DNA of 64,000 nucleotides from Bacterioplanoides sp. SCSIO 12839 (GTDB lineage Bacteria; Pseudomonadota; Gammaproteobacteria; Pseudomonadales; Oceanobacteraceae): contig NZ_CP073745.1 of assembly GCF_024397975.1 (NCBI RefSeq), forward strand, positions 1,452,501-1,516,500, in the 5' to 3' direction. The notes under the pieces are model-generated. The model worked only from the letters and a program-made list of their open reading frames with translations, did not search any database and was not told where the DNA came from. Positions 16,821 to 25,716 of the stretch are shown here, piece after piece; positions within the stretch are counted from its first letter, which is position 1, and each line of letters starts with the position of its first letter. The position numbers were made by a program, and so were the translations under genes.

Positions 16821-17639
16821 TCAGTCGTTGACAATAATGGCGCGGATAATGCCCATGTCAAACCAGGCCTGTAAAGCCTGTAATACCTGAATGGCGGCAT
16901 TTTCTTCATCAAACCAGGTCAACATCAGTTCGCACTGTTGCGCAAAATTATGGCCAGCTAAAAAACCGCTGATTAATGCGTGTTGATAAGGTTGTAGTGA
17001 AATAAACTCGGTCAGTCGTTCAGAGCCTCGCCAGATCAACCAATGTCGTAGTTCACCGGTTTCTGGCTGTGATGGTATTTGTTCTGCTTTTAAAGCCTGC
17101 CAGCTCTCTACGGCATTAGTGTGGCAGCTGAATAACTGGACGCTGGCATGAAAACGAAACTGAATCGCAGGCCATAAATCGGGCGAGATGGCCTGTAATT
17201 CGGCAAAGCTGGCATGCTCACTGTCGGCGGCATCAAAGGCTGTTATCAAGCGGCGTTCAAAAGCAGCCAGCTCTGACAATAACGGGTATTGGCAAAAGAA
17301 TTCATCGTTGGCCAGATATTCCGGCAATGCATCCGCAAACTGACGCAACGAGCGGAAGGTCGATGGGTACTGGCGGACATAACCTTCAACCATTTGTTCA
17401 AACAAGTCATCACCCAGATACAAGCCAAGAATTTCATGGTCGGTATCGATGGTTTCGCGCAGACGCAATACATAGCCATTGGCGTAAATTTGCATACGGC
17501 TGGCAGCGGGCAAGCCCGTTTGTTCACTGACCCAACTGTGAAACTGTTCGCCAGTTTGTTGGTTCGGCGTTAGCAGGTATTGCATAAAATCCTGCTGCAG
17601 TTTTTTTAATTCCGGTACGTTACAGTCCTGATCAGCCAT
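16821..17639 (-). CDS. bufC: BufC/HvfC-type DUF2063 partner protein
   Basis: A 272-residue protein with the DUF2063 N-terminal DNA-binding-like domain (about 8-100: LQQDFMQYLL, SRMQIYANGYVLRLRETIDTDHEILGLYLGDDLF) and a C-terminal helical domain ending MGIIRAI. In the bufferin pathway this type of protein is the partner of the MNIO enzyme and presents the precursor peptide to it. Start overlaps the end of bufB by eight bases, so the two are translationally coupled. Acts in the cytoplasm before export of the modified precursor. Assigned from family and from gene order. Confidence 0.85.
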   Translation of the reverse strand: MADQDCNVPELKKLQQDFMQYLLTPNQQTGEQFHSWVSEQTGLPAASRMQIYANGYVLRLRETIDTDHEILGLYLGDDLFEQMVEGYVRQYPSTFRSLRQFADALPEYLANDEFFCQYPLLSELAAFERRLITAFDAADSEHASFAELQAISPDLWPAIQFRFHASVQLFSCHTNAVESWQALKAEQIPSQPETGELRHWLIWRGSERLTEFISLQPYQHALISGFLAGHNFAQQCELMLTWFDEENAAIQVLQALQAWFDMGIIRAIIVND

Positions 17640-18528
17640 ATTTCACTTCCTGTGTTGCTTTGGAATGAATAGTAAGTTGTTCAGGCGTTAGCTGCTGCTG
17701 AGCTATATCTTTGGCTATTTGTAATTCAGCGTACAACTCGGGAAAATCCGGGATATTGTCGTCGCGTTCAATCATCGTACTGACTGCACCAAAACGATTG
17801 AGCGCTTCTTTGTACAGTTGCCATACGGCATCCGGAACGTCATGGTCGTGGGTATCAATCACATGATCACCAAAGTCACTGTGGCCAGCTAAATGAAATT
17901 GTTGCACACGTTTGGGGTCAATTTTGTTTAAAAAATCCAGCGGCTCAAAATGGTGGTTACGCGCACTGACATAAATATTGTTAATGTCGAGCAGAATTAA
18001 ACAATCGGCTTCTTCAGCCACCTGAGATAAAAACGTCCATTCATCCATTTCGCTGTTGTTGTATGACAAATAGCTGGAGACATTCTCTAATAAAATGCGG
18101 CGGCCTAAAAAGTCCTGAACCTGTTTTACCCGCTCTGCCACATGGCGGACGGTTTCCTGAGTGTAGGGTAGGGGTAATAAATCGTGGCTGTTCTGACCGT
18201 GGATTGAGGTCCAGCAAATGTGATCAGAAATCCATTTAGGTTGTACATCGTTGGCCAGTTTTTTTAACGCTTTTAAATAATCCATATCCAATGGATCGGT
18301 GCTGCCAATCGACATGGATACACCATGCATGACTAACGGATAACGTTCTGCGATGGCCTCGAGGTAATAGCGGGGTTTGCCACCGGCAACCATGTAGTTT
18401 TCTGACAAAATTTCAAACCAATCTATATCCGGCTGATGTTGCAATACATGCTCAAAATGTTGGGTTCTCAACCCCAGGCCAAAGCCCAGAAACGGATGTG
18501 TGATGGAATGATCGGTGTCTTTTGTCAT
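17632..18528 (-). CDS. bufB: BufB/HvfB-type multinuclear iron enzyme (DUF692/MNIO)
   Basis: A 298-residue TIM-barrel enzyme of the MNIO family, which uses two or three iron ions and oxygen to modify cysteines of RiPP precursors. ATG 18528 gives the family N-terminus, with PFLGFGLGLRTQHFE close to the start; a TTG at 18639 would add 37 residues that do not fit. Metal-site motifs are intact: MHGVSMSIG, SDHICW, ENVSSYL, LLDINNIYVSARNH, HLAGHSD, DTHDHDVPDAVW and IERDDNIPDF. It lies downstream of the precursor gene bufA, separated by a hairpin-plus-T-run, and overlaps bufC. The predicted reaction is conversion of core cysteines into thiooxazole-type copper ligands, by analogy with characterised bufferins. 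Confidence 0.88.
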   Translation of the reverse strand: MTKDTDHSITHPFLGFGLGLRTQHFEHVLQHQPDIDWFEILSENYMVAGGKPRYYLEAIAERYPLVMHGVSMSIGSTDPLDMDYLKALKKLANDVQPKWISDHICWTSIHGQNSHDLLPLPYTQETVRHVAERVKQVQDFLGRRILLENVSSYLSYNNSEMDEWTFLSQVAEEADCLILLDINNIYVSARNHHFEPLDFLNKIDPKRVQQFHLAGHSDFGDHVIDTHDHDVPDAVWQLYKEALNRFGAVSTMIERDDNIPDFPELYAELQIAKDIAQQQLTPEQLTIHSKATQEVKYG

Positions 18529-18562
18529 GGTATGGATTGCCACAAAATGGTTGTTATCGGAT

Positions 18563-18609
18563 AAAAAGACAGAGTGGTAACCGTTAGTTAAACGACTGGC
18601 CACTCTGTC
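18563..18609 (-). terminator. Attenuator-like hairpin between bufA and bufB
   Basis: On the minus strand a perfect 10-bp stem (18609-18600 with 18577-18568) closes a 22-base loop that can itself pair CGTT/AACG. It is followed by five U residues at 18567-18563. It lies downstream of bufA and about 35 bases before the bufB start, where a partial terminator would make precursor mRNA more abundant than enzyme mRNA. Confidence 0.65.
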
Positions 18610-18644
18610 GGGTAGTACAGATGTTATATCACCTGCCAAACGAC

Positions 18645-19103
18645 TTATGCGCCTTCTTTACCACCAATATCGGCACAAGACTTAGCGGTTGTTGCAACAA
18701 AACCAGTCCCTTTACAGGAAGCATGGCCGCCACACGCGTTGTTTGCTGTTTTACAGTCATTGTGACCTTTACAGATATTCACGCCATAGCAATGAACCAG
18801 GTCGGCTTTGGCAACAGTGCCACGCCAGTCATCTTTGATTTCACCACCAACGTCTTTACAGGCTTTAGACGGCATACCAACAAAGCCAGTACCTTTACAG
18901 GAAGCCTGACCAGAACATGAGTTGTTGGCACCACCACAGTCGTTGTGGCCTTTACAGACGTTCACGCCGTAACAATGTACCAGATCCGTTGAACCAGCAG
19001 GCGCTGCTGCGGTATCGGTGTTATAGCTTGCGCAGCCAGCCAGGCCAGCAACGGCGACTGCTAACGCAGCACCAGACAGCAGATTTTGAGCTTTTTTATT
19101 CAT
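18645..19103 (-). CDS. bufA: Bufferin-type metallophore precursor with two core repeats
   Basis: A 152-residue precursor. Residues 1-24 form a signal with a perfect lipobox (LAGC, Cys24), so it may be lipidated rather than freely periplasmic. After a short linker come two copies of the BufA2-type cysteine-rich unit (41-87 and 102-147, period 61 residues). Each has six cysteines: 44, 50, 56, 63, 69, 82 and 105, 111, 117, 124, 130, 143. The shared pattern is [26 protein letters not shown]. Known family members bind copper in the periplasm after BufB/BufC modify cysteines, and normally have one unit. AGGAAA precedes the ATG at a good distance. It is the first gene of the operon. Confidence 0.88.
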   Translation of the reverse strand: MNKKAQNLLSGAALAVAVAGLAGCASYNTDTAAAPAGSTDLVHCYGVNVCKGHNDCGGANNSCSGQASCKGTGFVGMPSKACKDVGGEIKDDWRGTVAKADLVHCYGVNICKGHNDCKTANNACGGHASCKGTGFVATTAKSCADIGGKEGA

Positions 19104-19391
19104 GGTCGTTTCCTGTTTGAAGTCAATATACGTACTTGCCAGCTGCGGTGCCCCATCGTTCGGCTGGGGTAATTTTCCGTTCCAGCGTTTTTATAGAGTA
19201 GACCCCGTTGCAGAAAGTTCAGCTGAAACGGCACTTTTTAGTATGAGCTTGTATCACCAGGGTAGTTCTGGGGTATGGGTATTTATCAAATTATGAAAAA
19301 TATGAGCGTCGTTATGCCTGCCGCTATAGGAAACAAGAGTGCCTCTCTTTATGCTGTGACTAACAACTGATTGGAATATCAAGGAGATAAA
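19104..19391. other. Divergent region between bufA and mscS
   Basis: About 290 bases carrying promoters for the leftward bufferin operon and rightward mscS-type gene. A TATAAA-like element lies on the minus strand near 19193-19198. No clear copper-responsive (CueR-type) palindrome was seen. Confidence 0.4.
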
Positions 19392-20225
19392 ATGGATAAC
19401 ATTAATGAGACGATTAATAACATGTATCAGCAAGCTGCTGGTATTGGTGTTGAGTACGGCGGCAAGTTGTTGTCAGCAATTCTGGTGTTGGTTATTGGTA
19501 TTTGGATTATCAATAAATTAACCCGACTGGTGAGTAATCAGTCGCAAAAAGCCCTGCCGGATGAAACGCTGGCGAAATTTCTGAGCAATATATTTGAAGT
19601 TGTTCTGAAAGTATTATTAGTGATTTCGGCTGCGTCGATGGTTGGTATTGAAACAACCAGTTTTGTTGCTGTATTGGGTGCTGCAGGTTTGGCGGTTGGC
19701 CTGGCATTACAGGGGAGTTTGTCAAACTTTGCCGGTGGCGTGATGGTATTGATTTTCCGGCCATTTAAAGTCGGAGACTATGTTGAAGCTCAGGGCGTCG
19801 AAGGTGTTATTCAGGATATTGGTATTTTTGTTACAACCTTTGAAACGTTTGATAAGCGTATTCTGATTATTCCGAATGGCCCATTGGCCAATGGCAATAT
19901 TATTAATCATACCAAGAGTGACGTTCGTGCCGTTGAAATCCCGATTGGAATTGCCTATTCCGATAATATCCCGGACGCTAAATTAGCATTGGAAGCTGTT
20001 CTGAAAAATGATGCGCGAGTTCTGCAGGATCAGGATAACGTTGTTGCGGTTGTGGATCTGGGCAGCAGTTCGGTTGATTTTCTGGTGCGTGCGTTTGTGA
20101 AAACAGAGGATTATTGGTCGTTATTCTTTGATATTCGTCCGTTATTAAAAGACGCTGTTGAGCAGGCGGGTTGTTCTATTCCTTTCCCTCAACGCGATGT
20201 TCACTTATTCCAGGAAAGTGCGTAA
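19392..20225 (+). CDS. mscS: Small-conductance mechanosensitive channel (MscS)
   Basis: A 277-residue MscS-class channel that opens under membrane tension to release solutes during osmotic downshock. ATG 19392 follows AAGGAG. Three membrane helices are seen (about 20-45, 60-80, 85-110). The pore-lining helix TM3 reads ALGAAGLAVGLALQGSL-like small-residue spacing, followed by the beta domain FRPFKVGDYVEAQGVEGVIQDIGIF and PNGPLANGNIINHT. The C-terminal alpha/beta domain ends in FPQRDVHLFQES. Size matches E. coli MscS (286). It stands alone, closed by a hairpin. Confidence 0.9.
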   Translation: MDNINETINNMYQQAAGIGVEYGGKLLSAILVLVIGIWIINKLTRLVSNQSQKALPDETLAKFLSNIFEVVLKVLLVISAASMVGIETTSFVAVLGAAGLAVGLALQGSLSNFAGGVMVLIFRPFKVGDYVEAQGVEGVIQDIGIFVTTFETFDKRILIIPNGPLANGNIINHTKSDVRAVEIPIGIAYSDNIPDAKLALEAVLKNDARVLQDQDNVVAVVDLGSSSVDFLVRAFVKTEDYWSLFFDIRPLLKDAVEQAGCSIPFPQRDVHLFQESA

Positions 20226-20240
20226 CCTTTTTGGGTTTAG

Positions 20241-20292
20241 CCCCTTTAGCACGCGGTGCTAAAGGGGACTGCGGCCTGTTCATTAACAGGCC
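20241..20292. terminator. Two hairpins between convergent mscS and SDR genes
   Basis: A perfect 12-bp hairpin (20241-20252 with 20256-20267) is followed by an 8-bp hairpin (20273-20280 with 20285-20292). Neither has a strong T-run, so termination may be factor-assisted or the element may block transcription from both sides. Confidence 0.5.
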
Positions 20293-20300
20293 CCGGGAGT

Positions 20301-21059
20301 TTACAAACGTAAACCACCGTCTACTTCAACAACCCGACCTGATACATAGTCGTTTTCCATCAGATACGCGACTGTGTGCGCGATTTCTTCAGGCTGGCCC
20401 ATACGCTTAGCCGGAATACCTGCGGTCATTTTATCCAGTGCTTCTGGTTTCATACCAGCCGTCATTTCAGTAGCAATAAAACCCGGAGCAATGGCGTTTG
20501 CGCGAATGTTGTAACGTGCCAGCTCTTTTGCCCAAACGGTTGCCATGGAAGCAACGCCGGCTTTTGCAGCAGAGTAGTTGCTCTGGCCCATGTTACCAGC
20601 GCGCGAAATGCTGGAGATATTAATAATACAACCGCCTTCACCGGACTCGATCATTTTCACGGCTGCTTCACGGCCACACAGGAAAACACCCGTCAGGTTA
20701 ACGTCGATCACAGCTTGCCAGTTCGCCAGGCTCATCTTGCTGATTTCACCATCTTTGGCTTTAACCATCAGGCCATCACGCAAAATGCCTGCGTTGTTAA
20801 CCAGGCCATGCAAGCCACCCATTTGTGACACGATAGCGCTGAAAGTCTCTTCCACTTGTTGCTCATTAGCAACGTTGCAAAGGAAGGTTGACGCACTTGA
20901 GCCAGCGGCTTCAATTTGTGCTTTGGTTTCATCCATGTGTTCCTGACTCAGGTCGATAACGGCGATCCTTGCCCCTTTCTGTGCCATATAAACGGCCATC
21001 GAACGGCCTAAACCCTGGCCGGCACCGGTAATGGCAATTACTTTGTCTTGTAAGTTCAT
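20301..21059 (-). CDS. SDR oxidoreductase, FabG-like
   Basis: A 252-residue classical short-chain dehydrogenase. The NAD(P)-binding motif is GAGQGLG (11-17), the structural motif NNAG is present, and the catalytic set is Ser in NISSISRAG, Tyr and Lys in NYSAAKAG. The C-terminal segment is [15 protein letters not shown]. An Asp after the second strand (AVIDLS) leans toward NAD rather than NADP. It resembles 3-oxoacyl-ACP reductases, but no fatty-acid synthesis genes are adjacent, so it is probably a paralogue with another beta-keto or hydroxy substrate. Good ribosome-binding site (GCGGAG). Monocistronic. Confidence 0.85.
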   Translation of the reverse strand: MNLQDKVIAITGAGQGLGRSMAVYMAQKGARIAVIDLSQEHMDETKAQIEAAGSSASTFLCNVANEQQVEETFSAIVSQMGGLHGLVNNAGILRDGLMVKAKDGEISKMSLANWQAVIDVNLTGVFLCGREAAVKMIESGEGGCIINISSISRAGNMGQSNYSAAKAGVASMATVWAKELARYNIRANAIAPGFIATEMTAGMKPEALDKMTAGIPAKRMGQPEEIAHTVAYLMENDYVSGRVVEVDGGLRL

Positions 21060-21348
21060 CGCGAACTCCGCTTTGCTTTTATAAAAAGGGGTTAAAAATA
21101 GTATTTGGCCGGTTTTCTACTGCAAAACAAAACGTCACTGAAACCGGTCGCAGCCAACCAATCTACGAGTTGCTGGCGCAGCAGGAGTATAGACAAAAGC
21201 CGTCAGTAATGGTGCTCTTGACATTGTGGATACTACGTATTTTGCGTGATTATCAGGAAAAGGTGCTATGAATTCAGATAAGTCATTAATAATAACGTGA
21301 TCCGGCGCCGACTTTTTATCGATGCCAGAATCACGAACAGCACAGAGG
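21060..21348. other. Intergenic, promoter of SDR gene
   Basis: About 290 bases upstream of the leftward SDR gene and downstream of the leftward GST gene. No ORF, repeat or RNA gene seen. Confidence 0.4.
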
Positions 21349-22182
21349 TTACTTAAAGTCTTCCGCAGAGTGACGTTCTGGTACTTGTTCTTCTGGTGTG
21401 CCCCATACTCGATTCACTTTCCGGCCTCGTATTACCGCTGGGCGTTGTTTGATCAGGTCACTCCAGCGATTGACATGTTGATAGCTGCTGACATCCAGGA
21501 ATTCTGCCGCGTCATACAACAACCCCTGAACCAGTACGCCATACCAGGGATAAACGGCCATATCGGCAATGGTGTAGTCATCACCACAAAGATAGGTATT
21601 GTTTGCCAGGTGTTTATCCAGTACATCCAACTGGCGTTTGACTTCCATGGTGAAACGATCAATGGGGTATTCAAATTTCTCTGGTGCATAGGCGTAAAAA
21701 TGGCCAAAGCCTCCACCCAGATAAGGTGCACTGCCCATCTGCCAGAATAACCAGGACAGGCATTCAGCTTTTTGTGCTGGGTCAGACGGTACAAAGGCTG
21801 AAAACTTTTCTGCCAGATATAGCAGGATGGCACCGGATTCAAAAATGCGTACCGGCTTGTCGCCTGAACGATCGACCAGAGCCGGAATTTTTGAATTTGG
21901 GTTAATGTCGGTAAAACCACTACCAAACTGATCGCCATCAAAAATATTGATCAACCAGGCATCGTACTCAGCGTCTTTGACTCCTAACTCCAGCAGTTCT
22001 TCAAACAGAATGGTGACCTTAACGCCGTTGGGGGTAGCAACCGAATAAAGATTAAACGGGTTGTCACCCACGGGAAGCTCTTTTTCAAAGGTTGCACCGG
22101 ATATCGGGCGGTTAATTTTAGCGAATTTACCGCCGTTCTCCTGATCCCATTTCCAAACTTTTGGAGGTGTATATGTCGTCAT
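21349..22182 (-). CDS. yghU: YghU-like glutathione S-transferase
   Basis: A 277-residue nu-class GST/disulphide-bond oxidoreductase homologue. The N-terminal extension typical of YghU (YTPPKVWKWDQENGGKFAKINRP, given here in pieces: YTPPKVW, NGGKFAKINRP) precedes a thioredoxin-fold domain with LYSVATPNGVKVTILFEEL, SKIPALVD and the glutathione-binding FESGAIL. The helical domain has a WLFWQMGSAPYLGGGFGHF region and DYTIADMAVYPW. Members bind two glutathione molecules and reduce disulphides or peroxides. Stands alone, divergent from the ThDP enzyme gene. Confidence 0.9.
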   Translation of the reverse strand: MTTYTPPKVWKWDQENGGKFAKINRPISGATFEKELPVGDNPFNLYSVATPNGVKVTILFEELLELGVKDAEYDAWLINIFDGDQFGSGFTDINPNSKIPALVDRSGDKPVRIFESGAILLYLAEKFSAFVPSDPAQKAECLSWLFWQMGSAPYLGGGFGHFYAYAPEKFEYPIDRFTMEVKRQLDVLDKHLANNTYLCGDDYTIADMAVYPWYGVLVQGLLYDAAEFLDVSSYQHVNRWSDLIKQRPAVIRGRKVNRVWGTPEEQVPERHSAEDFK

Positions 22183-22427
22183 AGTGGTGTTCCGTATTCA
22201 AAGCTGCATGAGTATGAGTGTTAAAACTATAAGACAGTTATTCAGAAACAAAAGTGCTTTTAAAGACTTCATTACACATTCAGTTGGAACAGTTAGTTCG
22301 GGGAACACCTGGTATCAACACCTGTCTGTAACACGGTTATGACAAACCGTATTGCAATCAGCTGCTAGTGTTAAACAAGCAGCAACGGCATTGGCTCGCT
22401 ACATCACTCATTAGAATGGAAACCGCT

Positions 22428-24068
22428 ATGAAAGCATCCGATTTATTTGTTAAAGCACTCGAGCAAGAAGGTGTGGAATACATTTTTGGTATTCCCGGTG
22501 AAGAGAATCTGGATTTACTGGAGTCGTTACGGACCTCATCGATCAAACTGATTCTGACTCGTCACGAACAGGCGGCTGGTTTTATGGCAGCAACTTACGG
22601 TCGCTTAACCGGTAAAGTCGGAGTTTGCATGTCAACACTGGGCCCAGGAGCGACCAACTTTGTAACGGCTGCCGCGTATGCTCAGTTAGGTGCGATGCCA
22701 ATGTTAATGATCACCGGACAAAAGCCGATTAAAGCCAGTAAACAAGGCCGTTTCCAGGTGTTGGATGTGGTCGATATGATGCGGCCAATTACCAAATACA
22801 CGGCACAGATTGTCAGTGGTGAACGTATCGCTTCCCAGGTACGTGAAGCGTTTCGCATTGCCAGTGCAGAGCGCCCGGGAGCGGTGCATCTTGAATTGCC
22901 GGAAGATATCGCGGATGAAGAAACGTCGCCGAATTTAATCACCGAAAGTTATGTGCGCCGGCCAACTGCGGAACCAAAAGCCATTAAGCACGCAGTAGAC
23001 ATGATTGAGCTAGCTAAGTCGCCCTTGTTGTTAATTGGTGCGGGCGCGAATCGCAAAATGTCGAGTAACATGCTGACTGAGCTGGTGGATGATTTTGGTA
23101 TTCCGTTTGTCACGACTCAGATGGGTAAAGGTGTGGTGGATGAAACCAAGGAATTATTCCTCGGTAACACAACTTTATCCGACGGTGATTTTGTTCACCG
23201 TGCGATTGAACATGCCGATTTGATCATCAATGTGGGTCATGATGTGGTTGAGAAACCACCGTTTTTTATGCGCAATAACGATAAAAAAGTGATTCATATT
23301 AATTATAACGCGGCTGAAGTTGATCCGGTGTATTTCCCACAGGTTGAAGTGGTTGGTGATATTGCGAATAGCATCTGGGCCATTAAAGAGCAACTGCAAA
23401 CACAGAAGCACTGGGATTTCAGCTACTTCGATAAAGTGAAAAAAGCCGAAGAAAAAGAGTTGCCACACGGTTGTGATGATGACCGTTTTCCGATTTACCC
23501 TCAGCGTTTGGTTTCAGACGTACGCAAAGCCATGCCCGACGATGGCATTATTGCGTTAGATAACGGCGTTTATAAAATCTGGTTTGCGCGTAATTACAAA
23601 GCCAGAAAGCCCAATACGGTATTGCTGGATAACGCTTTAGCCACCATGGGTGCAGGTTTGCCGTCAGCAATGGCCTCCAAGCTGGTGTATCCGGATCGCC
23701 CGGTTGTCGCTATTTGTGGCGATGGTGGTTTTATGATGAATAGTCAGGAGCTGGAAACGGCTGTGCGTTTAAACCAGCATTTGATTATTCTGATTTTACG
23801 CGATGATGCCTATGGCATGATCAAATGGAAGCAGGCCAATATGAATTTTGATAATTTTGGTCTGGATTATGGCAACCCGGATTACGTTAAATACGTTGAG
23901 GCTTATGGCGGTAAAGGGCATCGCATTGAAGCGGCGGACCAGTTATTACCATTGCTGAAGAAATGTATGCAGGAACACGCCGTGCATCTGATTGATATTC
24001 CAATCGACTACAGTGAAAACGATGAAATTCTGAATAACCAATTACGCCTGCTCAGTGCAAAGGTTTAA
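22428..24068 (+). CDS. ThDP-dependent enzyme, acetolactate synthase large-subunit-like
   Basis: A 546-residue thiamine-diphosphate enzyme with the three standard domains. ATG 22428 follows GGAAA at good distance. The catalytic Glu lies in LTRHEQAAGFMA and the PP domain carries GDGGFMMNSQELETAV. The usual Asn-Asp after this motif (LND.AYGM in AlsS-type enzymes) reads LRDDAYGM, so the metal-binding Asn is replaced by Arg. There is no small subunit. It is followed 12 bases later by an aldehyde dehydrogenase, so the product may be an aldehyde or acyloin rather than acetolactate for valine synthesis. Annotation pipelines would call it acetolactate synthase; the true substrate is open. Confidence 0.78.
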   Translation: MKASDLFVKALEQEGVEYIFGIPGEENLDLLESLRTSSIKLILTRHEQAAGFMAATYGRLTGKVGVCMSTLGPGATNFVTAAAYAQLGAMPMLMITGQKPIKASKQGRFQVLDVVDMMRPITKYTAQIVSGERIASQVREAFRIASAERPGAVHLELPEDIADEETSPNLITESYVRRPTAEPKAIKHAVDMIELAKSPLLLIGAGANRKMSSNMLTELVDDFGIPFVTTQMGKGVVDETKELFLGNTTLSDGDFVHRAIEHADLIINVGHDVVEKPPFFMRNNDKKVIHINYNAAEVDPVYFPQVEVVGDIANSIWAIKEQLQTQKHWDFSYFDKVKKAEEKELPHGCDDDRFPIYPQRLVSDVRKAMPDDGIIALDNGVYKIWFARNYKARKPNTVLLDNALATMGAGLPSAMASKLVYPDRPVVAICGDGGFMMNSQELETAVRLNQHLIILILRDDAYGMIKWKQANMNFDNFGLDYGNPDYVKYVEAYGGKGHRIEAADQLLPLLKKCMQEHAVHLIDIPIDYSENDEILNNQLRLLSAKV

Positions 24069-24080
24069 TACGAGGGAAAC

Positions 24081-25532
24081 ATGATGTTAGCCAAAAATTA
24101 CCCTTATTATCTGGCGAATAAAGCGGTATTTGCCAACGAAGATTTGGAAGTCACCGATAAATATTCTGGTGAGGTGGCCACTCATGTGGCGCTGGCGGAT
24201 GCCAAAGTCATTGACGAAGCGATAGCCGCAGCAGATGCCAGCCAGGAAGCGCTACGTAAAATGGCGCCGTACGAACGCCAGGCAATTTTGAATCACTGCG
24301 TCAAACGTTTCGAAGAACGTTTTGAAGAAATGGCCCAGGCTTTATGCATTGAAGCAGGCAAACCGATTAAAGACGCGCGTGGTGAAGTGGGGCGTTTGAT
24401 TGACACCTTCCGTGTTGCAGCAGAAGAAGCCGTGCGTATGAACGGTGAAGTCATGAACCTTGAAGTGGCGCCGCGTGCCCGCGGTTACTCCGGCATGTAT
24501 AAGCGTGTGCCGATTGGCCCTTGCTCTTTTATTTCGCCGTTTAACTTCCCGTTGAACTTAGCTGCCCACAAAATTGCACCGGCATTAGCGGTGGGTTGCC
24601 CGTTTGTTTTAAAACCTGCCAGCCGTACCCCGATTGGTGCGTTGATTATTGGTGAAATTCTGGCAGAAACTGATCTGCCGGAAGGTGCATTTTCGATTCT
24701 GCCATGCTCGCGTGACGGGGCTGATTTATTCACCACGGATGATCGTTTAAAACTGCTGAGCTTTACTGGTTCTCCGGATGTTGGCTGGGACTTAAAAGCC
24801 CGTGCTGGTAAAAAGCCGGTAGTGTTGGAGCTGGGTGGTAACGCGGCGTGTATCGTTGATGAAGATACCTCTCCAGATAACGGTGACTTAGATGATGCTA
24901 TTGAACGCATTATTTTTGGTGCGTATTACCAGTCAGGCCAGAGCTGTATTGGTGTGCAGCGTATTATGGTGCATGAGTCTTTATACGATCGCTTTAAAGC
25001 CGACTTCGTGAAAAAAGTGGCCGAGTTAAAAATGGGCGATCCAAAAGATGAAGATACTTTTATTGGCCCAATGATTTCGTTGTCGGAAGCCAATCGCTTA
25101 AAGGGCTGGATTGACGAAGCTCAAGAGTTGGGTGGTCAGCTGTTGGCGGGTGGTGAGCAGGATGGTGCGATGTTGCAAGCCACCGTACTGGAAAATGTGC
25201 CACCACATGCTCAGTTAAATACTGAAGAAGCCTTTGGCCCGGCGGCTATTCTGAGTCCATTCTCCGACTTTGATGAGGCACTGGCGCAGGTTAACGACAG
25301 TAAGTTTGGCCTGCAGGCCGGTATTTTCACCAAAGACATCTACAAAATTCAGAAAGCCTGGGATGAACTGGAAGTGGGTGGCGTGGTGATTGGCGATGTA
25401 CCAAGCTGGCGTGTTGATAATATGCCATACGGTGGTGTAAAAGACTCGGGCGTTGGCCGGGAGGGCATTAAGTTCGCGATGGAAGATATGACCGAGCTGC
25501 GTCTGTTAGTGATTCGCGATAAAAATCGTTAA
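24081..25532 (+). CDS. NAD(P)-dependent aldehyde dehydrogenase
   Basis: A 483-residue ALDH. The cofactor region has SFISPFNFPLNLAAHK and LKPASRTP, the general base Glu is in VLELGGNAA, and the nucleophile Cys is in YYQSGQSCIGVQR. The C-terminal NMPYGGVKDSGVGREG motif is intact. Two adjacent ATGs exist at 24081 and 24084; the GAGGG ribosome-binding site suits either. It is co-transcribed with the ThDP enzyme, pointing to oxidation of an aldehyde made by that enzyme. The sequence is closest in style to succinate-semialdehyde/glyceraldehyde-3-phosphate-type ALDHs of unknown substrate. A terminator follows. Confidence 0.88.
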   Translation: MMLAKNYPYYLANKAVFANEDLEVTDKYSGEVATHVALADAKVIDEAIAAADASQEALRKMAPYERQAILNHCVKRFEERFEEMAQALCIEAGKPIKDARGEVGRLIDTFRVAAEEAVRMNGEVMNLEVAPRARGYSGMYKRVPIGPCSFISPFNFPLNLAAHKIAPALAVGCPFVLKPASRTPIGALIIGEILAETDLPEGAFSILPCSRDGADLFTTDDRLKLLSFTGSPDVGWDLKARAGKKPVVLELGGNAACIVDEDTSPDNGDLDDAIERIIFGAYYQSGQSCIGVQRIMVHESLYDRFKADFVKKVAELKMGDPKDEDTFIGPMISLSEANRLKGWIDEAQELGGQLLAGGEQDGAMLQATVLENVPPHAQLNTEEAFGPAAILSPFSDFDEALAQVNDSKFGLQAGIFTKDIYKIQKAWDELEVGGVVIGDVPSWRVDNMPYGGVKDSGVGREGIKFAMEDMTELRLLVIRDKNR

Positions 25533-25594
25533 GCGCTGCTGTTAAGCGGCTTTGCCTGTTGAGAAGAGTCGATAAAAAGCCGGCAAAGTCGGTG

Positions 25595-25632
25595 AAAAGG
25601 CGGATCAGATAGAGTTTGATCCGCCTTTTTTA
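25595..25632 (+). terminator. Intrinsic terminator after aldehyde dehydrogenase
   Basis: A 13-bp perfect stem (25595-25607 with 25617-25629), nine-base loop, T-run continuing to 25631. Confidence 0.85.
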
Positions 25633-25661
25633 CGCCTTCCTTATATTAGCCTGATGCACTT

Positions 25662-25678
25662 TGCGACATTTTGTCGCA
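25662..25678. promoter_or_regulatory. Inverted repeat, candidate antitoxin operator
   Basis: TGCGAC-N5-GTCGCA, a perfect 6+6 palindrome 39 bases before the antitoxin start. Type II antitoxins repress their own promoter through such sites, so this is the likely autoregulatory operator. Confidence 0.6.
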
Positions 25679-25716
25679 TACTGAGGCCTGTTAACACCAT
25701 TCATTGGAGGTGGCTT

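Noticed and set aside
20241-20292. Double hairpin considered as a riboswitch or sRNA
   Set aside because: Lies between convergent genes, with no promoter or conserved motif; a two-sided terminator is simpler.
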